Shown here one piece after another: positions 9,905 to 19,151 of a stretch of 64,000 nt of DNA. The notes beneath the pieces were generated by a model, which saw nothing but the letters and a program-made list of their open reading frames with translations, made no database searches and had not been told where the DNA came from. How positions within the stretch are numbered: the first letter of the stretch is position 1; the number at the start of each line of letters is the position of its first letter. The stretch is from Streptomyces naganishii JCM 4654 (lineage in GTDB: Bacteria > Actinomycetota > Actinomycetes > Streptomycetales > Streptomycetaceae): assembly GCF_014650575.1 (NCBI RefSeq), contig NZ_BMVF01000007.1:391091-455090 (forward strand). Direction: 5' to 3'. The position numbers and the translations under genes were made by a program.

Positions 9905-9934
9905 CTTTAACCGCTGTTACACGGCCGTCGACAA
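9905..9934 (-). promoter_or_regulatory. Candidate promoter of the AbiEi/DUF559-like gene
   Basis: On the minus strand TTGTCG (9934-9929) and TTAAAG (9910-9905) are 18 bases apart, about 30 bases ahead of the ATG at 9875. The match is moderate. Confidence 0.4.
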
Positions 9935-9976
9935 AGCCGGACAAGCTCGCCCTAAAGGACGGGTGTTCGGATGCCG

Positions 9977-10012
9977 AAAACCCCTGGTCCGCCCGCGAGT
10001 GGACCAGGGGTT
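9977..10012 (-). terminator. Intrinsic terminator of pepN
   Basis: A perfect 12-bp stem (10012-10001 with 9990-9979) and a 10-base loop end in TTTT on the minus strand. It is one of the few terminators here with a true T run. Confidence 0.85.
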
Positions 10013-10054
10013 ACGGGGTATCTTGCCCGAATTTCGTAACGGTTACCGCGCGCC

Positions 10055-12682
10055 CTACCTTTGGCCAGAGCCGGAGCCGGAGCCGGGGTCAGAGCCGGAG
10101 CCGGAGGCGCCGGCCACCGCGTCGCACGCCTGACCGCGCAGCGCGCGCGCCAGATCGTCGCGCGCCTCCAGCACCAGCCGGCGCAGCGCCGGGGCCGCAC
10201 CCTCGTGAGCGGCCAGCCACGCGTCCGTCGCCTCGAGCGTCCCGGGCGAGTCGTCCAGCGCGGGGAACAGGCCCTGGACCACGTCCATCCCGATCTGGAT
10301 CGACCGCTCGGTCCACACCCGCTCGATCGCCGCGAAGTACTTCGCCGTGTACGGCGCGAGCAGCTCGCGCTGCGAGGGCCGGACGAAGCCCGCGATCGTG
10401 GCCTCCACCAGCGCGTTCGACAGCGAGTCCGACTCCACCACCTGCGCCCACGCCTGCTCCTTGACCGCGGCCGAGGGCCGCGCGGCCAGGCAGCGCACCT
10501 GGTGCCGCTTGCCGGAGGCGGTGTCGTCCCGGGCGAGCTCGGCGGCCAGCGCCTTCTCGTCCGCGACCGCGTACGTCGCCAGCGGCTCCAGGAACGCCCA
10601 GCGCAGCTCCTGGTCGACGTCGAGGCCCTCGATCTCCTCGGTGCCGTCCAGCAGACCCTGGAGCAGGGCCAGGTCGTCGGGCTCGAAGGCCACCGACGCG
10701 AAGAAGCGCGCCCACGCCAGCTGGTGCTCGCTGCCCGGCTCGGCCTGCCGCAGCTCGGCCAGCGCGCCCTCGGCAAGCGCCCGCCCGCCCGTCTCGCGCC
10801 ACTCGGGCGCCGCGTAGCGCACCAGCGCCGAGTCCGCCCACGCGTGCAGCATCTGGAGCACGCCGATGTCGCTCTCGCGGCCCGCGAAGCGCAGCACCAG
10901 GTCCACGAACTCCCGCGCCGGCAGCAGCGCGTCCCGGGTCAGGTTCCACAGCGCCGACCAGCACAGCGCCCGGGCCAGCGGATCGGTCAGCGCGCCCAGG
11001 TGCTCGCGCAGGGTGGCCAGCGAGGTCTCGTCGAAGCGGATCTTGCAGTACGTCAGGTCGTCGTCGTTGACCAGCACCAGCTCCGGCGCGTCCTGCCCGG
11101 CCAGCTCGGCCACCAGGGTGCGCGCGCCGTCCACGTCCGCCTCGGCGCGCGCGTACCGCTCCAGCGCCCCGACCGAGGAGCGGCGGTACAGGCCCACCGC
11201 CACCCGGTGCGGCCGCAGCGTCGGGTACGACTCGGGCGCCTCCTGCACCACGGCCAGCTCCTCGATGCGGCCGTCCGGGCCCAGCAGCACCTGCGGGGTC
11301 AGCGAGTTGACCCCGGCCGTCTGGAGCCACGCCCGCGCCCAAGCGCCCATGTCCCGGCCGCTGGTCTCCTCCAGCACCGTCAGCAGATCACCCAGACGGG
11401 TGTTGCCGTAGGCGTGCCGCTTGAAGTAGCGGCGGGCGCCCTCCAGGAACGCGTCCTGCCCCGCGTACGCCACCAGCTGCTTGAGCACCGAGGCGCCCTT
11501 GGCGTAGGTGATACCGTCGAAGTTCAGCTTGGCGTCCTGGAGGTCGCGGATGTCCGCGGTGACCGGGTGCGTGGAGGGCAGCTGGTCGGCGCGGTAGGCC
11601 CACGCCTTGCGGCGGTTGGCGAAGGTGATCCAGCCGTCGGTGAAGCGGGTCGCGCCGACCAGCGCGAAGGAGCCCATGAAGTCGGCGAAGGACTCCTTCA
11701 GCCACAGGTCGTCCCACCACCGCATGGTGACCAGGTCGCCGAACCACATGTGCGCCATCTCGTGCAGGATGACGTTGGCCCGCGCCTCGTAGGACGCCCG
11801 GGTGACCTTGCCGCGGAAGATGTACTCCTCCCGGAAGGTCACCAGGCCCGGGTTCTCCATCGCGCCCAGGTTGTACTCCGGCACGAACGCCTGGTCGTAC
11901 TTGCCGAACGGGTACGGGTAGTCGAAGTGGTCGTGGAAGAAGTCCAGGCCCTGCTTGGTCACCGCGAAGACGTCGTCGGCGTCGAAGTGCCTGGCCAGGC
12001 CCTTGCGGCAGAGCGCGCCCAGCGGGATCTCCAGCCGCGTGCCGTCCTCCAGCACGCGCTCGTAGGAGTCCGTGACGTAGTGGTACGGGCCGGCCACCAC
12101 GCACGTGATGTAGGTGGAGATGGGCTTGGTCTCCGCGAAGCGCCACACCCCGTCGTGCCGCTCGCCCGTCCCGTTGCCCCACACCGTCCACTCCTCGGGC
12201 GCGCGCACCTCGAAGCGGAAGGGGGCCTTGAGGTCGGGCTGCTCGAAGTTGGCGAACACCCGGCGGGAGTCGGCCGGTTCGTACTGGGTGTAGAGGTAGA
12301 CCTCGCCGTCCTCCGGGTCGACGAAGCGGTGCAGGCCCTCACCGGTGCGCGAGTAGGCGCACTGGGCGTCCACCACCAGCTCGTTCTCCGCGGCCAGGTC
12401 CTCCAGCAGGATGCGGGAGCCGTCGAAGACCTCGCCCGGGTCCAGGTCCTTGCCGTTGAGCGAGACCGCGGTGACGCTCGGCGCGAGAAGGTCGGCGAAG
12501 CTGGTGGCGCCCGGCTCGGCGCAGCGGAAGCGGATGGTGGTGACGGACCGGAACGTCCGCGGCCCCTCCTCGCCGTGCTCGCCCACCGCGGAACGCACGT
12601 CCAGGGACACCTCGTACCCGTCGACGGACAGCAGGGCGGCCCGCTCCCGGGCCTCGTCGCGGGACAGATTCTCACCGGGCAC
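10055..12682 (-). CDS. pepN: Aminopeptidase N (M1 zinc metallopeptidase)
   Basis: This enzyme removes N-terminal residues from peptides in the cytoplasm. The 875-residue product has the M1 exopeptidase motif LGAMENPG and the zinc site HEMAHMWFGDLVTMRWWDD followed by LWLKESFADF, that is HEXXH plus the distal glutamate. The C-terminal ERAP1-like half is intact. I chose GTG at 12682, since GAGGGAG lies seven bases upstream; the ATG five codons earlier has no ribosome site. The last residues are a Gly/Ser-rich tail. A paralogue with the same N-terminus starts at the left edge of the window. It is divergent from the DsbA-like gene. Confidence 0.95.
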   Translation of the reverse strand: MPGENLSRDEARERAALLSVDGYEVSLDVRSAVGEHGEEGPRTFRSVTTIRFRCAEPGATSFADLLAPSVTAVSLNGKDLDPGEVFDGSRILLEDLAAENELVVDAQCAYSRTGEGLHRFVDPEDGEVYLYTQYEPADSRRVFANFEQPDLKAPFRFEVRAPEEWTVWGNGTGERHDGVWRFAETKPISTYITCVVAGPYHYVTDSYERVLEDGTRLEIPLGALCRKGLARHFDADDVFAVTKQGLDFFHDHFDYPYPFGKYDQAFVPEYNLGAMENPGLVTFREEYIFRGKVTRASYEARANVILHEMAHMWFGDLVTMRWWDDLWLKESFADFMGSFALVGATRFTDGWITFANRRKAWAYRADQLPSTHPVTADIRDLQDAKLNFDGITYAKGASVLKQLVAYAGQDAFLEGARRYFKRHAYGNTRLGDLLTVLEETSGRDMGAWARAWLQTAGVNSLTPQVLLGPDGRIEELAVVQEAPESYPTLRPHRVAVGLYRRSSVGALERYARAEADVDGARTLVAELAGQDAPELVLVNDDDLTYCKIRFDETSLATLREHLGALTDPLARALCWSALWNLTRDALLPAREFVDLVLRFAGRESDIGVLQMLHAWADSALVRYAAPEWRETGGRALAEGALAELRQAEPGSEHQLAWARFFASVAFEPDDLALLQGLLDGTEEIEGLDVDQELRWAFLEPLATYAVADEKALAAELARDDTASGKRHQVRCLAARPSAAVKEQAWAQVVESDSLSNALVEATIAGFVRPSQRELLAPYTAKYFAAIERVWTERSIQIGMDVVQGLFPALDDSPGTLEATDAWLAAHEGAAPALRRLVLEARDDLARALRGQACDAVAGASGSGSDPGSGSGSGQR

Positions 12683-12862
12683 GGGCGACTCCCTCAAGGA
12701 CGTATCGGATCAGGACGTGACGTATCGAATATCGGACGCCAGGAACACGACCGATCCTGCCACGCGTGCCTGACCTTGGGCAGCCGGGAATGCGACGCGG
12801 ATCACCGGTGTTGCGTGTCGTGGACCGCATGGGCCCGTATGCGCCGTATTCCGAGGAGAGCC

Positions 12863-13525
12863 ATGTCCGAGAGCGCGACCACGTCCGGCAAGACCCCCGT
12901 CGACTTCTGGTTCGACCCGCTGTGCCCGTGGGCGTGGATGACGTCCCGCTGGGTGCTGGAGGTGGAGAAGGTCCGCGACATCGAGGTCCGCTGGCACGTC
13001 ATGAGCCTCGCGGTGCTGAACGAGCCCAAGCTGGACGAGCTGCCCGAGGACTACCGCGAGCTGCTGACCACCAAGGCGTGGGCGCCGGTCCGCGTGGTGA
13101 CCGCGGCCTGGCAGAAGCACGGCGAGGACGTCCTCGGCCCGCTCTACACCGCGCTCGGCACCCGCTTCCACAACCGCGGTGAGGGTCCCACCCGCGAGGC
13201 GATCGCGGCCGCGCTGGACGAGGTGGGCCTGCCCGCCGGCCTGATCGAGTACGCCGACCAGGAGGACTTCGAGTTCGACGCCGAGCTGCGCGCCTCCCAC
13301 AAGGAGGGCATCGAGAAGGTCGGCCAGGACGTCGGCACCCCGGTGATCGCGGTGCCCGGCGCGGACGGCGAGCAGATCGCCTTCTTCGGGCCCGTGGTCA
13401 CCCCCGCGCCCAAGGGCGAGGAGGCGGCCCGCCTGTGGGACGGCACCCTCGCGGTCGCCTCCGTCCCCGGCTTCTACGAGATCAAGCGCACCCGCACCGC
13501 GGGACCCGACTTCAGCAACCTGTAG
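12863..13525 (+). CDS. DsbA-family protein, mycothiol-dependent nitroreductase-like
   Basis: This 220-residue thioredoxin-fold protein of the DsbA/FrnE branch opens with VDFWFDPLCPWAWMTSRW. The active site reads CPWA: the first cysteine is kept, but the second cysteine of a CXXC pair is absent. It therefore resembles the mycothiol-using Rv2466c-type oxidoreductases in sequence while implying a monothiol mechanism. The cis-proline turn is present in VGTPVIAV. No signal peptide is visible, so it is cytoplasmic. The ATG at 12863 follows GAGGAGAG. A strong terminator follows. Confidence 0.85.
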   Translation: MSESATTSGKTPVDFWFDPLCPWAWMTSRWVLEVEKVRDIEVRWHVMSLAVLNEPKLDELPEDYRELLTTKAWAPVRVVTAAWQKHGEDVLGPLYTALGTRFHNRGEGPTREAIAAALDEVGLPAGLIEYADQEDFEFDAELRASHKEGIEKVGQDVGTPVIAVPGADGEQIAFFGPVVTPAPKGEEAARLWDGTLAVASVPGFYEIKRTRTAGPDFSNL

Positions 13526-13544
13526 GCCCCGCCCGCGCACGGCA

Positions 13545-13575
13545 GACCCCCGCGAGTCCTGTCCTCGCGGGGGTC
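13545..13575 (+). terminator. Terminator of the DsbA-like gene
   Basis: A perfect 12-bp stem (13545-13556 with 13564-13575), a 7-base loop and a T/C-rich tail. Confidence 0.8.
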
Positions 13576-13725
13576 TCCTTCGTTCCGCCCGCCCGCGTGA
13601 GGGGTGAGAAGACGATCCGGCCTCGACGAAGTCCGCCTCCTGGTTCCTCTACTACAGGTGGAAGGCGTGCTCCCGGGCGCCGAAGGCCGGAAGCGGCGTC
13701 GAGCCCCGCCGACGTCGCCCTGATG

Positions 13726-15123
13726 TCAGCTCCGGGCGGTGCGGCTGCGCCGGGAGCGCTGCCAGGCCAGGCCCACGGCCGCCAGGACCAGCGTCATCGC
13801 ACCGGTCGAGTACAGCTGCACCCGGGTGCCGGGCTCCCGCGCCATCAGCACGAAGACCGTCGCCATGCCGGCCAGCGCCACCCAGGTCAGCCACGGGAAC
13901 GCCCACATCCGCACGACCAGCCGGTCCGGGGCCTCGCGCTCCAGCCTGCGCCGCAGCCGCAGCTGCGAGACGGCGATGAAGATCCACACCACCAGGATCA
14001 CCGCGCCGATCATGTTCAGCAGCCACGGGAAGACGTCGTCGGGCCGCCAGTAGCTCAGCAGCACACAGCCGAAGCCGAACACGCTGGAGACCAGCACCGC
14101 CACCCGCGGCACCCCGCCGGACACCCGCGCCAGCCCCTTGGGGCCGAGCCCGCGCTCGACCAGCGAGTACGCGATGCGCGAGGAGCCGTAGATGTTGGCG
14201 TTCATCGCCGACAGCAGGGCCACCAGGACGATCACGTTCATCAGCCGGCCCGCGCCGGGAATGCCGAGCTGGTCGAGCGCGGCGACGTAGGGGCCCTTGT
14301 CGACGACGTCCGCCGCGTTCCACGGCACCAGGGTGACGATGACGGCCATCGAGCCGACGTAGAACAGGGCGATGCGCCACATCGCGGTGCGCACCGCGCG
14401 CGCCACGCCCCGCACCGGGTTCTCCGACTCGGCCGCCGCGATGGTGACCGTCTCCAGGCCGCCGTAGGCGAAGACGGACGCGAGCAGGCCGGTGATCAGG
14501 CCCTGCCCGCCGTGCGGCAGGAAGTCGGTGAGGTGGGAGAGGCCGGGGGAGTCGGTGCCCGGCAGCACGCCCGCCACGGCGAGCACGCCCAGTACCAGGA
14601 ACAGCGAGATCGCGCCGACCTTCAGCGCCGCGAACCAGAACTCGAACTCGCCGAAGTTGCGCACCGCGGCGAGGTTCGCCCCGCAGAACACCACCATGAA
14701 CAGCGCCACCCACGCCCACTGCGGCGTGCCCGGCAGCCAGCCCGTGACGATCTTCGCGGCGCCGATGCCCTCCAGGCCCACCGCCGTGCACAGCAGCACC
14801 CAGAACGACCAGCCCGCGGTGAAGCCCGCCCACGGCCCGAGCGCCCGCTCGGCGTGCGCGGAGAAGGAGCCCGACGACGGGTACGCCGCCGACATCTCGC
14901 CCAGCATCCGCATCACCAGCATCACGAGGACACCCGAGAGCGCGTAGGCGAGGACGATCGAGGGCCCGGCGGCGGCGATGCCCGCGCCGGAGCCGACGAA
15001 CAGCCCGGCGCCGATGACACCGCCGAGCGCGATCATCGAAAGGTGGCGCTGCTTGAGACCGTGGGACAGGGTGGCGCCGGCCGCCCGTTCGGGCGTCTCG
15101 ACGGTGGTGCTGGTGTTCGGCAT
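13726..15123 (-). CDS. Amino-acid permease, APC superfamily (GabP/CycA-like)
   Basis: This 465-residue, 12-helix inner-membrane transporter begins TLSHGLKQRHLSMIALGGVI and then GAGLFVGSGAGIAAAGP, the signature of bacterial amino-acid:proton symporters of the AAT family. Further family features are LVMRMLGEMSAAYPSSGSFS and GWSFWVLL. The substrate (GABA, proline or aromatic amino acids) cannot be fixed from sequence. It shares most of its motifs with the permease at 25491-26972, so the two are paralogues. A terminator hairpin at 15182-15209 separates it from the sulfur operon upstream on the same strand. Confidence 0.9.
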   Translation of the reverse strand: MPNTSTTVETPERAAGATLSHGLKQRHLSMIALGGVIGAGLFVGSGAGIAAAGPSIVLAYALSGVLVMLVMRMLGEMSAAYPSSGSFSAHAERALGPWAGFTAGWSFWVLLCTAVGLEGIGAAKIVTGWLPGTPQWAWVALFMVVFCGANLAAVRNFGEFEFWFAALKVGAISLFLVLGVLAVAGVLPGTDSPGLSHLTDFLPHGGQGLITGLLASVFAYGGLETVTIAAAESENPVRGVARAVRTAMWRIALFYVGSMAVIVTLVPWNAADVVDKGPYVAALDQLGIPGAGRLMNVIVLVALLSAMNANIYGSSRIAYSLVERGLGPKGLARVSGGVPRVAVLVSSVFGFGCVLLSYWRPDDVFPWLLNMIGAVILVVWIFIAVSQLRLRRRLEREAPDRLVVRMWAFPWLTWVALAGMATVFVLMAREPGTRVQLYSTGAMTLVLAAVGLAWQRSRRSRTARS

Positions 15124-15181
15124 GGGCGCGGCTCGTCCAGTGGGGGGAGTGGGGGGCGGGCAAAACGCCCCACAGTCTGCT

Positions 15182-15209
15182 CGGCCTCCCCTGCCGCGCG
15201 GGGAGGCCG
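15182..15209 (-). terminator. Terminator at the end of the sulfur operon
   Basis: A perfect 10-bp stem (15182-15191 with 15200-15209) and an 8-base loop lie 43 bases past the TauD-like stop. A smaller 6-bp hairpin (GTCCGC-GGT-GCGGAC) sits between them. Confidence 0.65.
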
Positions 15210-15251
15210 ACCAGCATCCGGACGTCCGCGGTGCGGACGGTGAACGGCCCG

Positions 15252-16190
15252 CTACGCGGCGGCCGCCGCCGGCCCGGCCACGCTCGTGTAGTGCGCCGAC
15301 CTGGCCACGCTCGTGTAGTGCGAGGCGTCGCCCTCGATCGAGTAGCTCTCCTTGCCCTCGGTGCCGACCGGCACGTCACCGGCGACGGTCACCCGGTTCA
15401 GCCGGCGGGGGAGGCCGTCGTAGTTGTCGATGGCGTAGTGCTGGGTGATGCGGTTGTCGAACAGCACCAGCTGGTTCTCCGACCAGCGCCAGCGCAGCAC
15501 GTTCTCCGGGCGGGTGACGTAGGCCTGGAGCAGGTCCAGGATCCGCCGCGACTCCGGCACCGACAGGCCCACCAGGCGCTGCGCGAACCCGCCGATGAAC
15601 AGCCCGCGCTCACCCGTCAGAGGGTGCACGCGGACCACGGGGTGCGCGGTGCGGTACTTGATGGAGGTGAACTGGGCCCGCTGGGCCGCCCTCTCCTCGT
15701 CGACCGACTCCTCGGGCACCGCGTAGTCGTAGTCGTTGGTGTGCTCCGCCCACAGGGTGTCCGCCAGCCGGCGCAGCGGCTCCGGCAGGTCGCGGTAGGC
15801 CGCCGCCGCGTTGGCGATCAGGGTCTCGCCGCCGTACGGCGGGACGGTGATGCTGCGCAGGGTGCTGGCCTGGGGCGGGTTGAGCACGAAGGTGACGTCG
15901 GTGTGCCAGTGGTTGGCCCGGCCCCGCTCGCTGTCCACCGGCAGGACGTTGGGGGCGCCCTCCACGGCCGGCACGGTCGGGTGGGCGGTGGTGAGCTCGC
16001 CGAAGTGGCGGGCGAACGCCTCCTGGCCCGCGTCGTCCAGGCGCACGTCGTCGAAGACGAGCGCCTTGTGGACGTTGAGGGCCTCGCGGACGGCGGCGAC
16101 CGTCTCCTCGTCGAGCGGCCGGGCGAGGTCGACGCCGGTGACCTGGGCGCCGATGGTCGCGGTGACCTTGCGGATCTCGATGTCTGCCAT
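15252..16190 (-). CDS. TauD/TfdA-family Fe(II)/2-oxoglutarate dioxygenase
   Basis: This 312-residue enzyme probably hydroxylates an alkyl sulfonate or sulfate ester and releases sulfite or sulfate. The iron ligands are in NHWHTDVTF (HxD) and the distal histidine in ITQHYAIDNYDG; the 2-oxoglutarate arginine is in the LPRRLNRVTVAG segment. The length is typical. It is the last gene of the operon with the ABC transporter and flavin monooxygenase, 15 bases after the monooxygenase stop. The extreme C-terminus has a duplicated 9-residue unit (SHYTSVAR, AHYTSVAG) encoded by two copies of a 20-base sequence. Confidence 0.9.
   Translation of the reverse strand: MADIEIRKVTATIGAQVTGVDLARPLDEETVAAVREALNVHKALVFDDVRLDDAGQEAFARHFGELTTAHPTVPAVEGAPNVLPVDSERGRANHWHTDVTFVLNPPQASTLRSITVPPYGGETLIANAAAAYRDLPEPLRRLADTLWAEHTNDYDYAVPEESVDEERAAQRAQFTSIKYRTAHPVVRVHPLTGERGLFIGGFAQRLVGLSVPESRRILDLLQAYVTRPENVLRWRWSENQLVLFDNRITQHYAIDNYDGLPRRLNRVTVAGDVPVGTEGKESYSIEGDASHYTSVARSAHYTSVAGPAAAAA
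15276..15322 (-). repeat. Duplicated 20-bp sequence in the TauD-like C-terminus
   Basis: The 20 bases at 15276-15295 recur exactly at 15303-15322, 27 bp (nine codons) apart. In-frame duplication gives HYTSVA twice near the end of the protein. Confidence 0.8.
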
Positions 16191-16205
16191 GGCGGGACGT
16201 TCCTT

Positions 16206-17575
16206 TCAGACGAGTGCCGGAGCGGCGGTGTACTGGTTGGCGGGGCGGGGCAGGCCGTAGCGCTCGCGCAGGGTCTGCAGGGGGCCGTACTCGGTGCGCA
16301 GCAGGCCGCGGGCGCGCAGGACCGGGACGACGTGCTCGACGAAGGCGTCGAGGCCGGAGGGCAGCACCGCGGGCATGATGTTGAAGCCGTCGGCCGCGCC
16401 TTGTGTGAACCACGTGCCGATGGCGTCCGCGACCTGCTCGGGCGTGCCGGCGAAGGTGAGGTGGCCGCGCCCGCCGCCGAGCCGGCCGATCAGCCGGCGC
16501 ACGGTCAGCCGCTCGCTGCGGGCCAGCTCGACCACCAGCGTGTAGCGGCTCTTGGCGCCCTCGATCGCGGACTCGGGCGGCAGGTCCGCGGGCAGTTCCC
16601 GGTCCAGTTCGAGGGTGCCCGGCTCCAGGTGCAGCAGGCTCTCCAGACGGGCCACCCCGTGCTCGTGCACGATGTGGTCCTCCAGCTCCCGCTCCGCGGC
16701 CAGCGCCTCGGCCTCGGTGGAGCCGACGACGGGCACGATGCCCGGCAGCACCTTGATGTGCCCGGGGTCCCGCCCGGCCTCGCGCGTACGGGACTTGAGG
16801 TCGGCGTAGAAGGCCTGCGCGCCGGCGAGGGTCTGCTGCGCGGTGAACACCGCCTCCGCGTACCGGGCGGCGAACGCCCTGCCGTCCTCGGAGGAGCCGG
16901 CCTGCACCAGCAGCGGGTAACCCTGGGGAGTGCGCGGTACGTTGAGCGCGCCCTCCACGCTGAAGTACGTCCCCCGGTGCCGGGGCGGGTGGATCTTGGC
17001 GTCGTCGCCCCACACCCCGGCCGCCTTGTCGGCGACGACCGCGTCGTCCTCCCAGCTGTCCCACAGCTTCAGCGCCACGTCCAGGAACTCCGCGGCGCGC
17101 GCGTACCGTTCGGCGTGCGCGGGCTCGGCGTCCAGACCGAAGTTGCGGGCGGCCTCGGCGCCGGCGGTGGTGACGATGTTCCAGCCGGCCCGGCCGCCGC
17201 TGACGATGTCCAGCGAGGCGAACCTGCGGGCCAGGTTGTAGGGGGAGTTGTAGGAGGTGGAGGCGGTGGCGATCAGGCCGATGTGCTCGGTGGCCGTCGC
17301 CAGCGCGGTCAGCAGGGTCAGCGGCTCCAGCGCGCCGGCCGGCCGCTGGGCGAGGTTGCTCCACAGCTGCGGCCCGTCGGCCAGGAACAGCGAGTCGAAG
17401 GTGCCGCGCTCGGCGATCCGGGCGAGGTTCACGATGGGGGTGCCCCCTGCTCGTTGAGAGCTTGGGGGAGCGCGAGGTCGACGTGCGCGTACGGGTCGCT
17501 CTCCGGCAGCCGCCACGACGCCTCGTGGTGGCCGGTGTTCATCAGGAACGCGTTCAGGTGCAACTGGCGGGTCAT
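16206..17575 (-). pseudogene. NtaA/SnaA/DszA-type FMN-dependent monooxygenase, frameshifted near its start
   Basis: The intact family member would be a roughly 445-residue TIM-barrel flavin monooxygenase that oxidises organosulfur or related compounds. Translation from ATG 17575 (overlapping the ATPase stop as ATGA) gives MTRQLHLNAFLMNTGHHEAS up to ...YAHVDL. It then runs through a palindromic insert and stops at 17429. The rest of the family sequence, LARIAERGTFDSLFLADGP onward, continues in another frame to 16206. Normally about five residues separate VDL and LARIAERG; here there are 47 bases, so about 32 extra bases shift the frame. A GTG at 17432 overlaps the stop as GTGA and could restart translation (408 residues), but the first beta strand would be lost. 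Sequencing error is possible. Confidence 0.8.
17435..17470. repeat. Palindromic interspersed element inside the monooxygenase gene
   Basis: This 36-bp segment has C/G-run arms flanking a central AGCTCTCAACGAGC-like core. I remember very similar sequences scattered through many Streptomyces genomes, often in intergenic regions. No second copy is in this window. It explains the frameshift of the host gene. Confidence 0.6.
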
Positions 17576-18306
17576 GCGAGATCCTCCGTGACGCCCAGCG
17601 CGGCCAGCAGCCGCTCCCGGTACTCGCCGAGCAGCGGGTCCCGGTAGGAGCGCGGGTGCGGGCGGTCGATGGTCAGGTCGAGGCCGATACGGCCGTTCTC
17701 GAGGACGAGGACCCGGTCGGCGAGCACGATCGCCTCGTCCACGTCGTGGGTGACGAGCAGCACGGCCGGCCGGTGGCGCTTCCACAGCTCCCGCAGCAGG
17801 CCGTGCATCCGGATCCGGGTGAGCGCGTCCAGGGCGCCGAACGGCTCGTCGGCAAGGAGCAGTTCGGGCTCGCGGACCAGGGATCGGGCGAGCGCGGCGC
17901 GCTGTGCCTCGCCGCCGGAGAGCTCGCTCGGCCAGGCCCGCTCACGGCCCGCGAGGCCCACCTCGGCGAGCGCGGCCCGGCCGCGTGCGGCGGCCTCCTT
18001 GCCGTCGGCGCCGAGCAGTACGTTGTCCAGCACCCGGCGCCACGGCAGCAGCCGGGAGTCCTGGAAGACCACCGACACCCGCTCGGGGGCGGTCAGTTCA
18101 CCGCCGCCCTCGACCTCGTGGTCCAGGCCCGCCACGGCCCGCAGCAGGGTGCTCTTGCCGGAGCCGCTGTGCCCGAGCAGGGCGGTGAACTGGCCGGCCG
18201 GGAACTCCAGGTCGACGCCGTCGAGGACGGTGCGCCCGTCGAAGGACCGGGTCAGGCCCGCGAGGCGGACGGCGGGGGCGGTCAGCTGTTCAGTGTGCGG
18301 CGCCAC
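17572..18306 (-). CDS. ABC transporter ATP-binding protein (SsuB/TauB-like)
   Basis: This is a 244-residue ATPase of an aliphatic-sulfonate or taurine-type importer. Walker A is GHSGSGKST (near residue 45), the Q-loop is VVFQDSRLLPW, the signature is LSGGEAQRAALARSL, Walker B is LLLADEPFGALDA and the switch histidine is in LLVTHDVDEAI. The GTG at 18306 has GGAGGG upstream and lies 25 bases inside the permease gene, so translation is coupled. Its stop overlaps the next start as ATGA. Confidence 0.92.
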   Translation of the reverse strand: MAPHTEQLTAPAVRLAGLTRSFDGRTVLDGVDLEFPAGQFTALLGHSGSGKSTLLRAVAGLDHEVEGGGELTAPERVSVVFQDSRLLPWRRVLDNVLLGADGKEAAARGRAALAEVGLAGRERAWPSELSGGEAQRAALARSLVREPELLLADEPFGALDALTRIRMHGLLRELWKRHRPAVLLVTHDVDEAIVLADRVLVLENGRIGLDLTIDRPHPRSYRDPLLGEYRERLLAALGVTEDLA

Positions 18307-19151
18307 GACAGCACCCTCCGTTCGACGAGACGGACCGCGCTGTCGGAGACCAGGCCGAAGACGCCGTAGATCAGCAGGCCGACGAGGATGACGTCGCTCT
18401 GGCCGTAGTTGGTCGCCTGGAACATCATGTAGCCGAGTCCGCTGGTGGCGTTGATCTGCTCCAGCACCACCAGGCCCAGCCAGGACCCGGTCACCCCGAG
18501 CCGCAGGCCGACGAAGAAGCCGGGCAGCGCGCCGGGGACGACGATCCGGCGGACGAAGGCGAGCCTGGACAGGCCCTGCACCTCGGCGAGTTCGACGAAC
18601 CGGCTGTCGATGCCGGACAGCGCGGCGTGCGTGTTCAGATAGACCGGGATGTAGACGACGATCGCGATGATCGCGATCTTGAAGGTCTCGCCGATGCCCA
18701 GCCAGAGGATGAACAGCGGGATCAGACCGAGGGTGGGGATCGCCCGGTTGAGCTGGACCGTCCCGTCGATCAGCGCCTCGCCGACCCGGCTGAGCCCGGA
18801 GGCCAGCGCGAGCACCACACCGGCGGTCAGCCCGATGGCGAAGCCGTAGGCGGCCCGGCGCAGCGAGGTCACCACGTCGGTGGCCAGCGTGCCCTCGGTC
18901 CACAGGCGTCCCGCCGTCCGCAGCACCGTCCACGGCGCGGGGATCGCGCCGGGGTCGAGCCGCCCGGCGGCGGAGGCGCCGGCCCACAGGGCCAGCACCG
19001 CGAGCGGTCCGATCAGCCCGGCGGCGGGCAGGCGCCTGCCGGGGGACAGGCTCCGGCGCCTCCGCCGCCGTACGCCCGGGGCGCCGGCCGCCGGGGGCGG
19101 GGCGGCGGCGGCCGTGGTCGTGGTCGTGGTCGTCGTGGACACGGTGCTCAC
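18282..19151 (-). CDS. ABC transporter permease (SsuC/TauC-like)
   Basis: This is a 289-residue inner-membrane permease with about six helices. The cytoplasmic loop that contacts the ATPase is present near EVQGLSRLAFVRRIVVPGAL. The N-terminus is a Thr/Ala/Pro-rich run (VSTVSTTTTTTTTAAAAPPP) followed by an Arg cluster, encoded by a GTG/GTC-type hexamer microsatellite. GTG 19151 overlaps the preceding stop as GTGA; GTG 19142 is a possible alternative. It is the middle gene of a binding protein, permease and ATPase set. Confidence 0.9.
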   Translation of the reverse strand: MSTVSTTTTTTTTAAAAPPPAAGAPGVRRRRRRSLSPGRRLPAAGLIGPLAVLALWAGASAAGRLDPGAIPAPWTVLRTAGRLWTEGTLATDVVTSLRRAAYGFAIGLTAGVVLALASGLSRVGEALIDGTVQLNRAIPTLGLIPLFILWLGIGETFKIAIIAIVVYIPVYLNTHAALSGIDSRFVELAEVQGLSRLAFVRRIVVPGALPGFFVGLRLGVTGSWLGLVVLEQINATSGLGYMMFQATNYGQSDVILVGLLIYGVFGLVSDSAVRLVERRVLSWRRTLNS

